Source: Campylobacterota bacterium
GTDB lineage: Bacteria; Bdellovibrionota; Bacteriovoracia; Bacteriovoracales; Bacteriovoracaceae
Direction of reading: 5' to 3'
Length of the DNA: 34,113 nucleotides
Assembly (NCBI GenBank): GCA_003650125.1
Contig: QNFX01000024.1
Span: 1-34,113, forward strand
Numbering within the stretch: position 1 is the first letter of the stretch; each line of letters starts with the position of its first letter. The notes under the pieces were generated by a model, which saw nothing but the letters and a program-made list of their open reading frames with translations, was not told the DNA's origin and did no database searches. This document shows positions 17,025 to 25,647 of this stretch, piece by piece. The position numbers were made by a program, and so were the translations under genes.

Positions 17025-20000
17025 ATGACAAATTATTTTATTGGGCCATTAATTGCATTAATTTTGTTTAGTTGTGCAAAAAAACCCGGATACGATACTG
17101 TCTACAAGGTCGCAGAACAGACAAATCGGTTTAACGATTATGATACTGATTCTGTTTATGTGTATTTACCCTCAACTTTAGATGCCCCAAGAAATGTAAC
17201 TATTAAGTCCCCTTTCTTTCAAGATGAAGAGATCTTAGTTAAATTAAAATGGACTAAGGAAGGCCTAAGTATCTTTTCCCCCGATGAAGATTTTCGCTTT
17301 GATTTTTCCCGCAATCAAAAACCTGTATTTACCATTCCAGGAAGTTACCGTGCTTATCGATGTGCAACGAATGATCTAGGGGAATGTACTAACCGTGAAG
17401 AAGAAGATATCGAAACACCATGGAATAAGAGGGCGTACTTTGATCCAGATCTAGAGGGGATCGATTTTTCCAGTTCCCTGACAGCAATGGATATTTGGCA
17501 GGATGATGGTTGTGTTATTCAAAAAAATACCAGACTTAAAGATTATATAATTAAAAAAGGTGTCATCAATATTGAGTTAGAGCGAGAATTTCGCATCAGC
17601 TCTTCAGATGCGTGTTTGTCTAAATATTTAAAGTATGAGGCGAGTAAATTTAATACTCAAGACTTTTCCTTTAAAACCACCTTTTTCTATTCACTAGTAA
17701 GGCTTAAAGACCTAGCTTCACCAGGTTATAAAAAATTTAACTATCCATTATTGGATCAGAAGAAGTTTGGCTATTTTTTGAGAATGAGAAAAAAACTCGG
17801 TGAGAATTTTCGAAGAGTAAAAAAAGAATATCTTTTAAATCGATGGGATCCAGATAGAGAGTTTTTAACCTATCACTTAAGTGAATCTTTTAATGAACCG
17901 GGAATGGAAATATTTAAACAGGAAACTTATAAATCAGTAGAAGATATGAATAAAGTTTTAGAGGAAGCAGAGGTTCCTTTTAAAATACGCTTGGAGGAAC
18001 CTTCAGGGAAAAAATCCGGAGATCTACGTTATAATACGATTGTATTAATCACTGACCCTTTAAGAAATGGACTGTTAGGTTATGGGCCGACAGTTTCAAA
18101 CCCTATTACGGGAGAAATACTTCAAGGACATATTAATATGTATTCTGGAGTTTTAACATCTATAGTTCCACACATTTATGATCAAATGGTGCTTTTAAGC
18201 CATAATGAATTAAACCTTAAGTACAGAGGTGGTGACGATAAAAGAGCAGTGACTTCCTTGCCGGCGGCCGGCGCAAGAGTAGTCGAAGCTCCAAAAAACA
18301 TTGTAGAAAACAGGTTTAGAAGAGCTACCAGGGAAAACATCAATCTTTTGATGAATCCAGATTACTGGTCACCATCGAGTTTGATAAATCCGCCAACAAA
18401 CCTCAAGTTCGAAAATCCTTTCTTAAAAAGGATCGATTTTTTTGCAAAACATAATGCTTATCCTAGTGATCTTTATTTAAGTGGGGGGAGCTATAAGGAT
18501 TTTCTTCCGGGAATAAAAGAGCTTAAAGAGATATGGTATAAAAATGGGACTTTAATGAAGTGGGATGATCTCAATCTTCAGGCCCGAAAGAAAATTAATG
18601 TATTAATTCTTCCCCATGTCTATCGAACAACTTTTATTCATGAATTTGGACATAACTTGGGCCTTCGTCATAACTTTAAAGGATCAGTTGATAGGAGGCA
18701 TTTTTACCGTGATAAATTACCTGGGACTTCGACAGATGAGAGGTCAAAAACAATAGACGGAGAAATATTTTTCAGACCGCCACAATATAGCTCTATTATG
18801 GACTATGGCTATTCTGAGCTTAACCAACTTCCGATCTTTGGAAAATATGATATTGCGGCCTTAAAGTATGGGTACGCGAGAAAAATTGATGTGATAACAA
18901 ATGAACAAAAGTTAAAAACTGTAAATTTAGGGAAAAAAGGAATCTTGCCAATACATATGACCAAGCTTGTTCCGTATGAGTTTTGCACTGATGAAAATGC
19001 CGGAACAGATCCTCTTTGTAATCGGTTTGATGAGGGGGTTACCTATGTAGATATCGTGAAACATTATATTTCTAAATATAAAAATAACTATTATCGGAGT
19101 AATTTTAGGAACGAAAAAACAAACTTTAATAGATATGGAAATACGGGGTATTTTTGGTGGCGATATACTGAGTTTTCGAGGATAAGAAAAATTTTCGAGT
19201 CATTTGAAGATAGTATGTATAACATTTTAAAGGATAAGACTCACTTAAAAACACTTAAACAAAAACGAAACGAAATTGATGAGGTTTATGAAGTATGTAA
19301 GGACGGAGAAAGTTCTTTCTGTAAAAGATTTAGGGACCTTTATCTTGCTTCAGCTATGGCGGGGAATTTCTTTATAGATGTTATACAAAAGCCTGAGCAT
19401 ACCTGTGTTATGAAGACGGAGTTTGGTTATTATTCTCTTTTGTTAAAGGATTTTCATCGTGATAATCTTTTAACCAAGGCACCGAAATCCTGTTTTGATC
19501 AAGAGTTGTTAGACCAATATGCTAGTCAAAATAAGGGTACTCCGGTTGCCGAAAGAGGACGCTATCTTACTGATTTAAAAGAATATCATCCAGACCATAA
19601 TTACACATCTGATATATCTGTGCGGGGCATTTGGCTAGATAAGGTCTTGGCAATGCAATTTTTATTTGGTCGGAACCTCCCCACCTCTAAGGTCGATGAT
19701 CCCGAATATAATTTTTTAGAACATCCATTGGTGGGGGAAAAATTAGAGATAATGAGAGATTATATGTTTGACCAATCAGAGATTCTTGGAGCTCCAGCGT
19801 TTACAGGCAAAAATGGTGCTGAGGTAGTTGGTATTCCTGCTCTTTTCTTATCCCTTCGCTATAACAAAATTAATAACCCCGAAATTCCACCTCAAAATTC
19901 AAGGCTTTTAAATTATTTTTTAAGGCTTCCTTGGAGATCTAGTTTTCGTCTTAATAATATTTTAATAAATACGGCAGAAAATTATCTAAGTACTACAAGT

Positions 20001-20909
20001 CCTAAAATAGGAGTTCAGGCAAAACTTGATCGAAATTTTTTCTTAGTGAAAAAAATAGAAGATCACTTGATAATAAATAAAGATACTTATAGACAAACTT
20101 TTAGTGGGGGAGATGGCATTCTTTATGCGGCCTCCTCACATAATAATTTGGCCACTTGGTTGATACAGGATATTCAAAGTTTACAAATGATTCAATATGA
20201 TTCAGATATGACCACTTATATAAAACAACAAAGTGATCAGGGTATGACTATCGATAGGGCCACCTTAATCACACAGATTATAGGACAAAAAAGTAACCCA
20301 AGTGTATATGTTACAGAAAGAATAGACTCACTAAATAGATCAATAGAAACAAAAATCACCTCTTATTATAAAGGTTTCCCACCAGGTATTTTGGCGATAG
20401 GAAGAAGGGGAGCTTTGGCCTTAAATAAAGTTCTTGAAATGGCCAAGAAGAAATCGAATCTATCAAATGAAGATTTTATTGAAAATTTTGGCGTGGAAGA
20501 TGGCCTTGTCTTTGCCAATGATTATTCAGCAGATATAATCCCAGATATTGAAAAGTCCTTAAATCAAATAGGTGGAGAAGTGGATGCCCTATTGCTATCG
20601 ATTGAAGATTTAAATAAAACCATTGCCATGGCCGAAATCATTGAAAAAGGTGAAGGGACTATTGAGAGTGTCTTAAAAAAAGATGAGGCCTATTTTGGTC
20701 ACAAAAAAATTATTTTGTCTAAAATGAAAGCAGTAGATATTATAAAAATAAGGGAGTTTCTTTTGGCAACGACCAAGATACCAGATGGCTTTCCTGCTAA
20801 ATATTTTTATCATCTTTCCTTAGAAAGTTTAAAAAGAATGAAGAATATTGTTGAGTCTAAAGATAGGGAGGAACTTGAGTATACGCTCAAGAATCTCCCC
20901 AGTTATTAA
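17025..20909 (+). CDS. Large metzincin-type zinc metalloprotease lipoprotein, second copy
   Basis: The 1294-residue product is a paralogue of the lipoprotein encoded at 8380-11901. It has a lipoprotein signal ending LILFSC (C17), then the shared CAKKPGYDTVYK start. The cysteine motif YRCATNDLGECTNREEE and the core HEFGHNLGLRHNFKGS (H539, E540, H543, H549) follow, with the methionine turn SSIMDYGYSE (M592). It is about 120 residues longer, mostly from insertions around the core and a longer C-terminal helical region. The ribosome site GGGGTG is 4 bases from the ATG. The gene stands alone after a terminator and overlaps the convergent gluzincin gene by 4 bases. Its targets are unknown. Confidence 0.85.
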   Translation: MTNYFIGPLIALILFSCAKKPGYDTVYKVAEQTNRFNDYDTDSVYVYLPSTLDAPRNVTIKSPFFQDEEILVKLKWTKEGLSIFSPDEDFRFDFSRNQKPVFTIPGSYRAYRCATNDLGECTNREEEDIETPWNKRAYFDPDLEGIDFSSSLTAMDIWQDDGCVIQKNTRLKDYIIKKGVINIELEREFRISSSDACLSKYLKYEASKFNTQDFSFKTTFFYSLVRLKDLASPGYKKFNYPLLDQKKFGYFLRMRKKLGENFRRVKKEYLLNRWDPDREFLTYHLSESFNEPGMEIFKQETYKSVEDMNKVLEEAEVPFKIRLEEPSGKKSGDLRYNTIVLITDPLRNGLLGYGPTVSNPITGEILQGHINMYSGVLTSIVPHIYDQMVLLSHNELNLKYRGGDDKRAVTSLPAAGARVVEAPKNIVENRFRRATRENINLLMNPDYWSPSSLINPPTNLKFENPFLKRIDFFAKHNAYPSDLYLSGGSYKDFLPGIKELKEIWYKNGTLMKWDDLNLQARKKINVLILPHVYRTTFIHEFGHNLGLRHNFKGSVDRRHFYRDKLPGTSTDERSKTIDGEIFFRPPQYSSIMDYGYSELNQLPIFGKYDIAALKYGYARKIDVITNEQKLKTVNLGKKGILPIHMTKLVPYEFCTDENAGTDPLCNRFDEGVTYVDIVKHYISKYKNNYYRSNFRNEKTNFNRYGNTGYFWWRYTEFSRIRKIFESFEDSMYNILKDKTHLKTLKQKRNEIDEVYEVCKDGESSFCKRFRDLYLASAMAGNFFIDVIQKPEHTCVMKTEFGYYSLLLKDFHRDNLLTKAPKSCFDQELLDQYASQNKGTPVAERGRYLTDLKEYHPDHNYTSDISVRGIWLDKVLAMQFLFGRNLPTSKVDDPEYNFLEHPLVGEKLEIMRDYMFDQSEILGAPAFTGKNGAEVVGIPALFLSLRYNKINNPEIPPQNSRLLNYFLRLPWRSSFRLNNILINTAENYLSTTSPKIGVQAKLDRNFFLVKKIEDHLIINKDTYRQTFSGGDGILYAASSHNNLATWLIQDIQSLQMIQYDSDMTTYIKQQSDQGMTIDRATLITQIIGQKSNPSVYVTERIDSLNRSIETKITSYYKGFPPGILAIGRRGALALNKVLEMAKKKSNLSNEDFIENFGVEDGLVFANDYSADIIPDIEKSLNQIGGEVDALLLSIEDLNKTIAMAEIIEKGEGTIESVLKKDEAYFGHKKIILSKMKAVDIIKIREFLLATTKIPDGFPAKYFYHLSLESLKRMKNIVESKDREELEYTLKNLPSY

Positions 20910-21790
20910 GCGGCGTCTGGTTTATACCAACATAGAGGTCTGATTCCTAACTGGTAATCTTCAACACGTGTACAAGCGGCCTCTCTGTCTTGAGCTAGGT
21001 CGTTGGTGAAATCAATATAGTGATCTTTTTCACAAACTGCACCACTAAAATAGGTATCAAGTCTGCATTGAGGTTCTGGGTGGCCATCATAAGTTGATCT
21101 AACTTCTTTGGGGTCAGGTGTATCGAATCTAACTTTTACGGTATTTCTTCTTAAATCGTTAAAAAGGTTGGCCAGAGACATTCCTGCCATTGAACCTCTT
21201 TGGCACATGGCCAGATCTTCACTAGTAGTGAAAGTTTGACGACACTTGGTAGTGGCATAGGGATCAACTTTTATTTTTTTCATTAAGGCAATATTATTTG
21301 CCCCTTCCATATATTTACGGAGACATTTAGAGGTACCAAAATAATCAGACTGTCCTTCATTGGATGCCCAGCTGGTACCCATATAGCTTCCTTTTTTAGG
21401 AGGGCCGCCAATATGGTGTCCAAGTTCATGACAAGCGACTAGAGCAAATCCATCTTTGGTGATAGTATCGTGTCTTGCTAATCCACCAAACATGGAAATT
21501 CTCCAATCATTGCCGTCTCTCATGGCGTAGGCATTAACTGTTCCATCATCCCATTTTCTTTCAATGATTAAATTCGCTCCCTGGGCCTCAACAATGGGGG
21601 CATATATTTCGATCACTCGGTCTAGAACTTGATTGAACTCTTCTTTTGTAATGGTGTTGAGACCTTTATCATTTGGACCAATCCAGAGGTCATTTTCAGG
21701 CAGGATCCCTGTTTTTCCATCTTGTTCACAAGCATTGACTGGAGTATCAAATATTAAAAACAAACATCCGATTAGAAACAACATTCTCAT
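20906..21790 (-). CDS. Secreted zinc metalloprotease, gluzincin (M48-like) pattern
   Basis: The 294-residue product has a signal peptide (residues 1-20, cleavage near VNA-C). The zinc motif is ACHELGHHIGG (H121, E122, H125), followed after about 20 residues by NEGQSDYFG. There E145 and D149 match the ExxxD spacing that supplies the third zinc ligand in M48-type gluzincins. At least eight cysteines suggest disulfides in an exported protein. The segment IERKWDDGTVNAYAMRDG before the motif is the edge-strand and substrate region. The gene has an ideal AAGGAGG site. No exact family name is recognised, and its target is unknown. Confidence 0.8.
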   Translation of the reverse strand: MRMLFLIGCLFLIFDTPVNACEQDGKTGILPENDLWIGPNDKGLNTITKEEFNQVLDRVIEIYAPIVEAQGANLIIERKWDDGTVNAYAMRDGNDWRISMFGGLARHDTITKDGFALVACHELGHHIGGPPKKGSYMGTSWASNEGQSDYFGTSKCLRKYMEGANNIALMKKIKVDPYATTKCRQTFTTSEDLAMCQRGSMAGMSLANLFNDLRRNTVKVRFDTPDPKEVRSTYDGHPEPQCRLDTYFSGAVCEKDHYIDFTNDLAQDREAACTRVEDYQLGIRPLCWYKPDAA

Positions 21791-21913
21791 GGTACATCCT
21801 CCTTGATTCGTATTTTGAGAATAACAACAACGACACTAAAATTTTATTTTTTTAAAACTATAATGTCTAACAACAAATTTCTATTTGTTCTAAAAAACGA
21901 GGATAGTAAGCAA

Positions 21914-22261
21914 ATGTTTAAAATTATTGTATTTATACCTATAAGTCACACTGAGAAGGTCAGGAATGCCCTCTTTAAATCCGGTGCAGGAAAGTTGGGA
22001 AATTATGATTGTTGCTCATTTGAAACAACAGGCACGGGGCAATTTAGACCACTGGCCGGAAGTAATCCATACCTTGGAACTGAAAACTTGGTAGAAAAAG
22101 TTATTGAAATCAAATTAGAAATAGTTTGCTCCAAAAAAAATATTAAGGATGCCATAAAGGCCATGAAGCAGGCCCATCCCTATGAGGAAGTAGCATTTGA
22201 TGTTATTAAATTGGAGACTTCTTTTGATGAGGGGCCTATAGAGCGAATTGAAGATTCTTGA
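21914..22261 (+). CDS. YqfO-like (NIF3 insert domain) stand-alone protein
   Basis: Starting at the ATG at 21914 (GAGG 11 bases upstream) the product is 115 residues and matches the YqfO/CutA-like insert domain of NIF3 proteins. It contains IIVFIPISHTEKVRNALFKSGAG, then NYDCCSFETTGTGQFRPL and AHPYEEVAFDVIKL. In other bacteria this domain sits inside a dimetal NIF3 protein, but here it is alone. The frame extends upstream to 21803 but has no ribosome site there, so I reject the longer reading. A TATAAT at 21857-21862 may serve as its -10 box. The function of the family is unknown. Confidence 0.78.
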   Translation: MFKIIVFIPISHTEKVRNALFKSGAGKLGNYDCCSFETTGTGQFRPLAGSNPYLGTENLVEKVIEIKLEIVCSKKNIKDAIKAMKQAHPYEEVAFDVIKLETSFDEGPIERIEDS

Positions 22262-22273
22262 TAGATTCGCTCT
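22240..22273 (+). other. Stem-loop across the yqfO-like stop codon
   Basis: AGAGCGAAT (22240-22248) and ATTCGCTCT (22265-22273) form a perfect 9-bp stem with a 16-base loop that contains the stop codon TGA. There is no T-run after it, so it is not a classical terminator. It could stabilise or attenuate the transcript. Confidence 0.4.
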
Positions 22274-22345
22274 GGTAAGGCCGGGAAAAGATGATTAACC
22301 ATATAAATAAAAATAATTTTTTACCGATAAAATGTCAGAGGAATC

Positions 22346-22771
22346 ATGAAACAGATAGTAATTTTATCGGTGATTTTCACCTTCAATGTATATGCTCAAG
22401 TCTTTCACAGATTTCAGGTACCCCTGAGAGAGCATTCAATTATTGCCACTAAATCTGGATATTTTCCCGACCATATTTCAATTTTTGAAGGTGAAAAACT
22501 TAAACTCTTTTTTACCACAACTTCCAATATTCCAAGCTGTCTTAAAATTAGAGAAAAGAAACTTTTTTTAAGTGCTAAAAAAGGAACTATCGCGGAAGGA
22601 GAAATAACTTTTAAACATTCTGGAGTCTTTGAATACTATTGCCCAGCGGGAAAGCTTAAGGGAACCATAACGGTACTTAGAAAAGCCAATTCTAGTGGCC
22701 CTTACCAAGGTAGAACTATTCAAAGTGTCAGGGAAAAAAAACAGCGCCAGTGGAGGCCTAAGGACGAGTAA
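22346..22771 (+). CDS. Exported cupredoxin-like protein
   Basis: The 141-residue product has a signal peptide (IVILSVIFTFNVYAQ) and a single beta-sandwich of cupredoxin shape. The sequence GYFPDHISIFEGEKLKLFFT is followed by NIPSCLKI and FEYYCPAGKLKGTITV. In blue-copper proteins the C-x-x-x-H-x-x-M loop binds copper. Here C99 lies in CPAGKLKG with no His or Met, and the other cysteine is C65, so the classical copper site is degenerate. It could bind another metal or serve structurally. The C-terminal tail is basic and arginine-rich. Its stop overlaps the start of the CpaF gene (TAATG), so the two are translated together. Confidence 0.65.
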   Translation: MKQIVILSVIFTFNVYAQVFHRFQVPLREHSIIATKSGYFPDHISIFEGEKLKLFFTTTSNIPSCLKIREKKLFLSAKKGTIAEGEITFKHSGVFEYYCPAGKLKGTITVLRKANSSGPYQGRTIQSVREKKQRQWRPKDE

Positions 22772-23883
22772 TGGGTGTATTTGAAGATGCGATACAGACC
22801 TTTTTATCTCCCATAGAGGATCTATTGGCGGATGATTCCATTTCAGAAATAATGATTAATGGGCCTAAAGAAATTTTTGTAGAACAAAAAGGGCTAGTTT
22901 ATAAGCGAGAAAATGCTTTTCGAGGAGAGGAAGAGTTGCAATCTGCCTTTCGGGCAGTAGCGCAGTCGGTTGGAAGAACCATCGATGACGACAATCCCCG
23001 CCTTGATGCTCGACTTCCCGATGGATCCAGAATTCATGTGGTGCTTCCTCCTATGGCCAAAAATGGAACAACCGTCGCCATTAGGAAATTCTCTAAAGAT
23101 GATTTAACGTTGAAAGATTTAATAAAATTCGGCTCACTTTCTAAAGAGGGTGCAAGATTTTTAGATATATGCATTCACTTGGGAAAAAATATAGTGGTTT
23201 CAGGTGGAACAGGTTCTGGAAAGACTACAATGTTAAATGTTTTGGGCAGTAGAATCCCTAAAACTCAAAGATTAATCATTATTGAAGATGCGGTCGAATT
23301 ACAAATTACCGCTGAACATGTGGTTCAGTTTGAGGCCAGACATGAAGATCCTCAAAGAGGAATAGTGGGTGTTACGATTAGGGATCTAGTTGTATCGGCC
23401 ATGAGACTTAGACCGGATCGAATTATTGTCGGTGAAGTTAGAAGTGAAGAGGCCCTCGACCTGATTCAAGTTATGGGAACAGGTCATGACGGAAGTATGG
23501 GAACAGTTCATGCCAATAATCCACTTGAGGCCTGTACCAGGCTTGAAACTCTTTGTTTAATGGGTGATATAAAAATTCCTCCCGATGCCATTAGAAAAAT
23601 GGTCGGAGCGGCCATGCAGATTATTGTACAATGCAGTCGCTACCATGATGGGGGAAGGAGAACTAGCCATATCTCTGAAATTTTAGGCGTTGATAATGCT
23701 GGAAACTATATTTCCAAAGATATTTTTAGATGGTTTCAAACTGGTAAAAATGCTGATGGTACATTTGAAGGAGAGATGAGGCCCTGTAATTATGTGCCAA
23801 CATTTTTTGATCAAATTGTCGCTAATAAGCTTCCCTTTCCCAAGACTAACTTTATAAATGCCGAGCTTAAGAAGGTTGCCTAA
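22771..23883 (+). CDS. CpaF/TadA-type secretion ATPase
   Basis: The 370-residue product is a type II/IV secretion ATPase of the CpaF family. The N-terminal domain has SEIMINGPKEIFVEQKG and DARLPDGSRIHVVLPP. The Walker A motif GGTGSGKT is at residues 145-152. The acidic IIIEDAVELQ, the Walker B/His segment RPDRIIVGEVRSEEA and GSMGTVHANNP follow. It hydrolyses ATP to power assembly of Tad/Flp pili or a related secretion machine at the inner membrane. No tadB, tadC or pilin gene is adjacent, so it is an orphan copy coupled to the cupredoxin-like gene. It overlaps the convergent beta-barrel gene by 4 bases. Confidence 0.92.
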   Translation: MGVFEDAIQTFLSPIEDLLADDSISEIMINGPKEIFVEQKGLVYKRENAFRGEEELQSAFRAVAQSVGRTIDDDNPRLDARLPDGSRIHVVLPPMAKNGTTVAIRKFSKDDLTLKDLIKFGSLSKEGARFLDICIHLGKNIVVSGGTGSGKTTMLNVLGSRIPKTQRLIIIEDAVELQITAEHVVQFEARHEDPQRGIVGVTIRDLVVSAMRLRPDRIIVGEVRSEEALDLIQVMGTGHDGSMGTVHANNPLEACTRLETLCLMGDIKIPPDAIRKMVGAAMQIIVQCSRYHDGGRRTSHISEILGVDNAGNYISKDIFRWFQTGKNADGTFEGEMRPCNYVPTFFDQIVANKLPFPKTNFINAELKKVA

Positions 23884-24674
23884 AAAAGAGCTGATAGGGA
23901 GAAGAGATAAGCTCCATTGGCCTCATATAAATTAGAAAAACTGGTATAACTATTTGCATAGGTAAAACCAAACAGAAGTCTGGTTTCCTCCCCAAGAGGA
24001 AAGGCATATCCAGCTCCTAAAAGCCAGTTTCCACCCCATAACCAACTAGCACTAACCTTTGATTCTGCTCCTAAAGTCAAAACAGGAATCATGCCAATTC
24101 CAAGCTCTCCCCGGACATAAAGGCCAGATCCAATATTGGCCCCAAGAAAATAATATAGGCTTAGCGATGAAGTAAGTTGATATTGGGTAACACTGTAATT
24201 ATTGACGCTGAATTGATCTAGTAGCAGGTTTACTAAGACACCATACATGAAATTGTGACTGAACTTAGGCCAATAGGCACCAAAAAGATCAAGAGAGAGA
24301 GTAAGCTCTGGAGTTCCCCAGGCCTTGAAATCTTCCCCCGTTCCATTATAGGAGAGTCCACCAGACCCAAGACCAAAAGATAAATAATAGTCTTCATTTT
24401 TTGAGGGATAGATATTTTCATCCCATTTTATTTCTCCCTCATCAATATTTTTTTTGTCAGCATATTTTGGAGTCGGGAAGGATTCATGGATGCCACCGGG
24501 GCCATTTGAGAGATATTTAATGGTTGAGGGATACTTTTGTTCACCTTTTGGCCCTTTTAGGATTTCAATCTCACTAAATGATGGCAGGTCTACATCACCA
24601 AGTTCGAGGTCATCTAAGTCAATATCTTGGGAAAAGGCCCAGAGGGGAAATAAAAGTATAATTAAATATTTCAT
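23880..24674 (-). CDS. Exported protein with outer-membrane beta-barrel pattern
   Basis: The 264-residue product has a signal peptide (LIILLFPLWAFSQ). An acidic linker follows (DIDLDDLELGDVDLP), then alternating strands such as YYLSFGLGSGGLSYNG, SSLSLYYFLGANIGSGLYV and ETRLLFGFTYANSY, ending in FSLSALF. This indicates an outer-membrane barrel of eight or more strands. No family is recognised. It lies 41 bases after flagellin on the same strand, so it may be read from the flagellin transcript. A plain ribosome site is lacking. Confidence 0.62.
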   Translation of the reverse strand: MKYLIILLFPLWAFSQDIDLDDLELGDVDLPSFSEIEILKGPKGEQKYPSTIKYLSNGPGGIHESFPTPKYADKKNIDEGEIKWDENIYPSKNEDYYLSFGLGSGGLSYNGTGEDFKAWGTPELTLSLDLFGAYWPKFSHNFMYGVLVNLLLDQFSVNNYSVTQYQLTSSLSLYYFLGANIGSGLYVRGELGIGMIPVLTLGAESKVSASWLWGGNWLLGAGYAFPLGEETRLLFGFTYANSYTSFSNLYEANGAYLFSLSALF

Positions 24675-24715
24675 TAAGGAAATTTTAAAACTCTTATAGC
24701 GGAATATAAAGCATA

Positions 24716-25546
24716 TTATCCAATGAGTTTAAGTACCTGTTGTCCTTGAAGGTTGGCCTGCGCTAAGGCGGCCACGCTGGCATTGGTGAGGATATTCAAC
24801 CTCGCATTATTGGCAATTTCATGGGCATAATCGACATCCATAATACGTGAATTTGCGGCGGCGATATTTTCTGTTTCAATTTGTAGATTGTTGATGGCGG
24901 AGTTTAACCGGTTTTGTACTGCACCTAAGGTTGCTCTTTGTGCCGAAACCTTAGTTAGTGCCCAATCGATACAATTAAGCGATTTTAAGGCACTATTTTT
25001 AGTTATTACAGTCTCCTTTAACATGCCGAGACCCTGTAAACTAATATTGGCCTTTCTCCCATCATATGAAATTCGATCTGCTGGGGTGTTATGAACACCG
25101 ACTTGAATATCATATCTTCGACCTTGTCCGCTTAATAGTTTGGTGCCGTTGTATTCAGTTACTCGGGATAACCTTTCGATTTCTTTTTGCAGTTCTCTAA
25201 ATTCGATTTGTGTTAAGGCGCGTTCTCTATTTCCAATAGTATCGGAGGATGATTGAATGGCCAATTCTCGCATTCTGATAAGAATATTTGAGGCCTCATT
25301 AAGTCCACCTTCTGTTACTTGTATTAGAGAAATTCCATCATTGGCATTTCGTTCGGCCTGTCTATTTCCTGCTATCTTCGCCTGAAGATGACTGCTTATT
25401 GCCAGGCCTGCGGCATCATCTCCGGCCTTTACGATTCTTTTTCCGGAAGATAGTTTAGTTAAATTCTCGGATAAGGCATTGAAATTTCTTTTTAAGTGGC
25501 GTTGTGCAATTAAGGCAGAGATATTGGTATTAATTCGCAGGCCCAT
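24716..25546 (-). CDS. fliC: Flagellin
   Basis: From the ATG at 25546 (GGAG 6 bases upstream) the product is 276 residues. It has the flagellin N-terminal D0/D1 part (LRINTNISALIAQRHL and LSSGKRIVKAGDDAAGLAIS) and the C-terminal part (ENIAAANSRIMDVDYA and ALAQANLQGQQVLKLIG). The middle is short, so the exposed D2/D3 domains are absent, as in many predatory deltaproteobacteria. It polymerises into the flagellar filament after export by the type III apparatus. The in-frame extension up to 25600 lacks a ribosome site and does not resemble flagellin. A candidate sigma-28 promoter lies at 25621-25647. No other flagellar gene is in the window. Confidence 0.95.
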   Translation of the reverse strand: MGLRINTNISALIAQRHLKRNFNALSENLTKLSSGKRIVKAGDDAAGLAISSHLQAKIAGNRQAERNANDGISLIQVTEGGLNEASNILIRMRELAIQSSSDTIGNRERALTQIEFRELQKEIERLSRVTEYNGTKLLSGQGRRYDIQVGVHNTPADRISYDGRKANISLQGLGMLKETVITKNSALKSLNCIDWALTKVSAQRATLGAVQNRLNSAINNLQIETENIAAANSRIMDVDYAHEIANNARLNILTNASVAALAQANLQGQQVLKLIG

Positions 25547-25620
25547 GGGATCTCCAAGATGATTTTCCTTCTGTGGAAACCAAAGGGCCTGCATGGCCAT
25601 TTTTACTTTTCTAGTAAACT

Positions 25621-25647
25621 AATTCGGAGTGGAAAAAATTTCCTTTA
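25621..25647 (-). promoter_or_regulatory. Candidate sigma-28 (FliA) promoter of flagellin
   Basis: On the minus strand, TAAAGGAA (25640-25647) is followed after exactly 11 bases by TCCGAATT (25621-25628). The sigma-28 consensus is TAAAGTTT, an 11-base gap, and GCCGATAA. TAAAG and CCGA, the most conserved parts, are intact. It sits over the stop codon of the upstream gene and would give a leader of about 70 bases before the flagellin ATG. Confidence 0.5.

Noticed and set aside
21803-21913. N-terminal extension of the YqfO-like frame.
   Set aside because: It has no ribosome site and its sequence does not match the family, which begins at the ATG at 21914.
25547-25600. An 18-codon extension ahead of the flagellin.
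   Set aside because: Flagellins start at the MGLRINTN-type residues, and the upstream codons lack a ribosome site.
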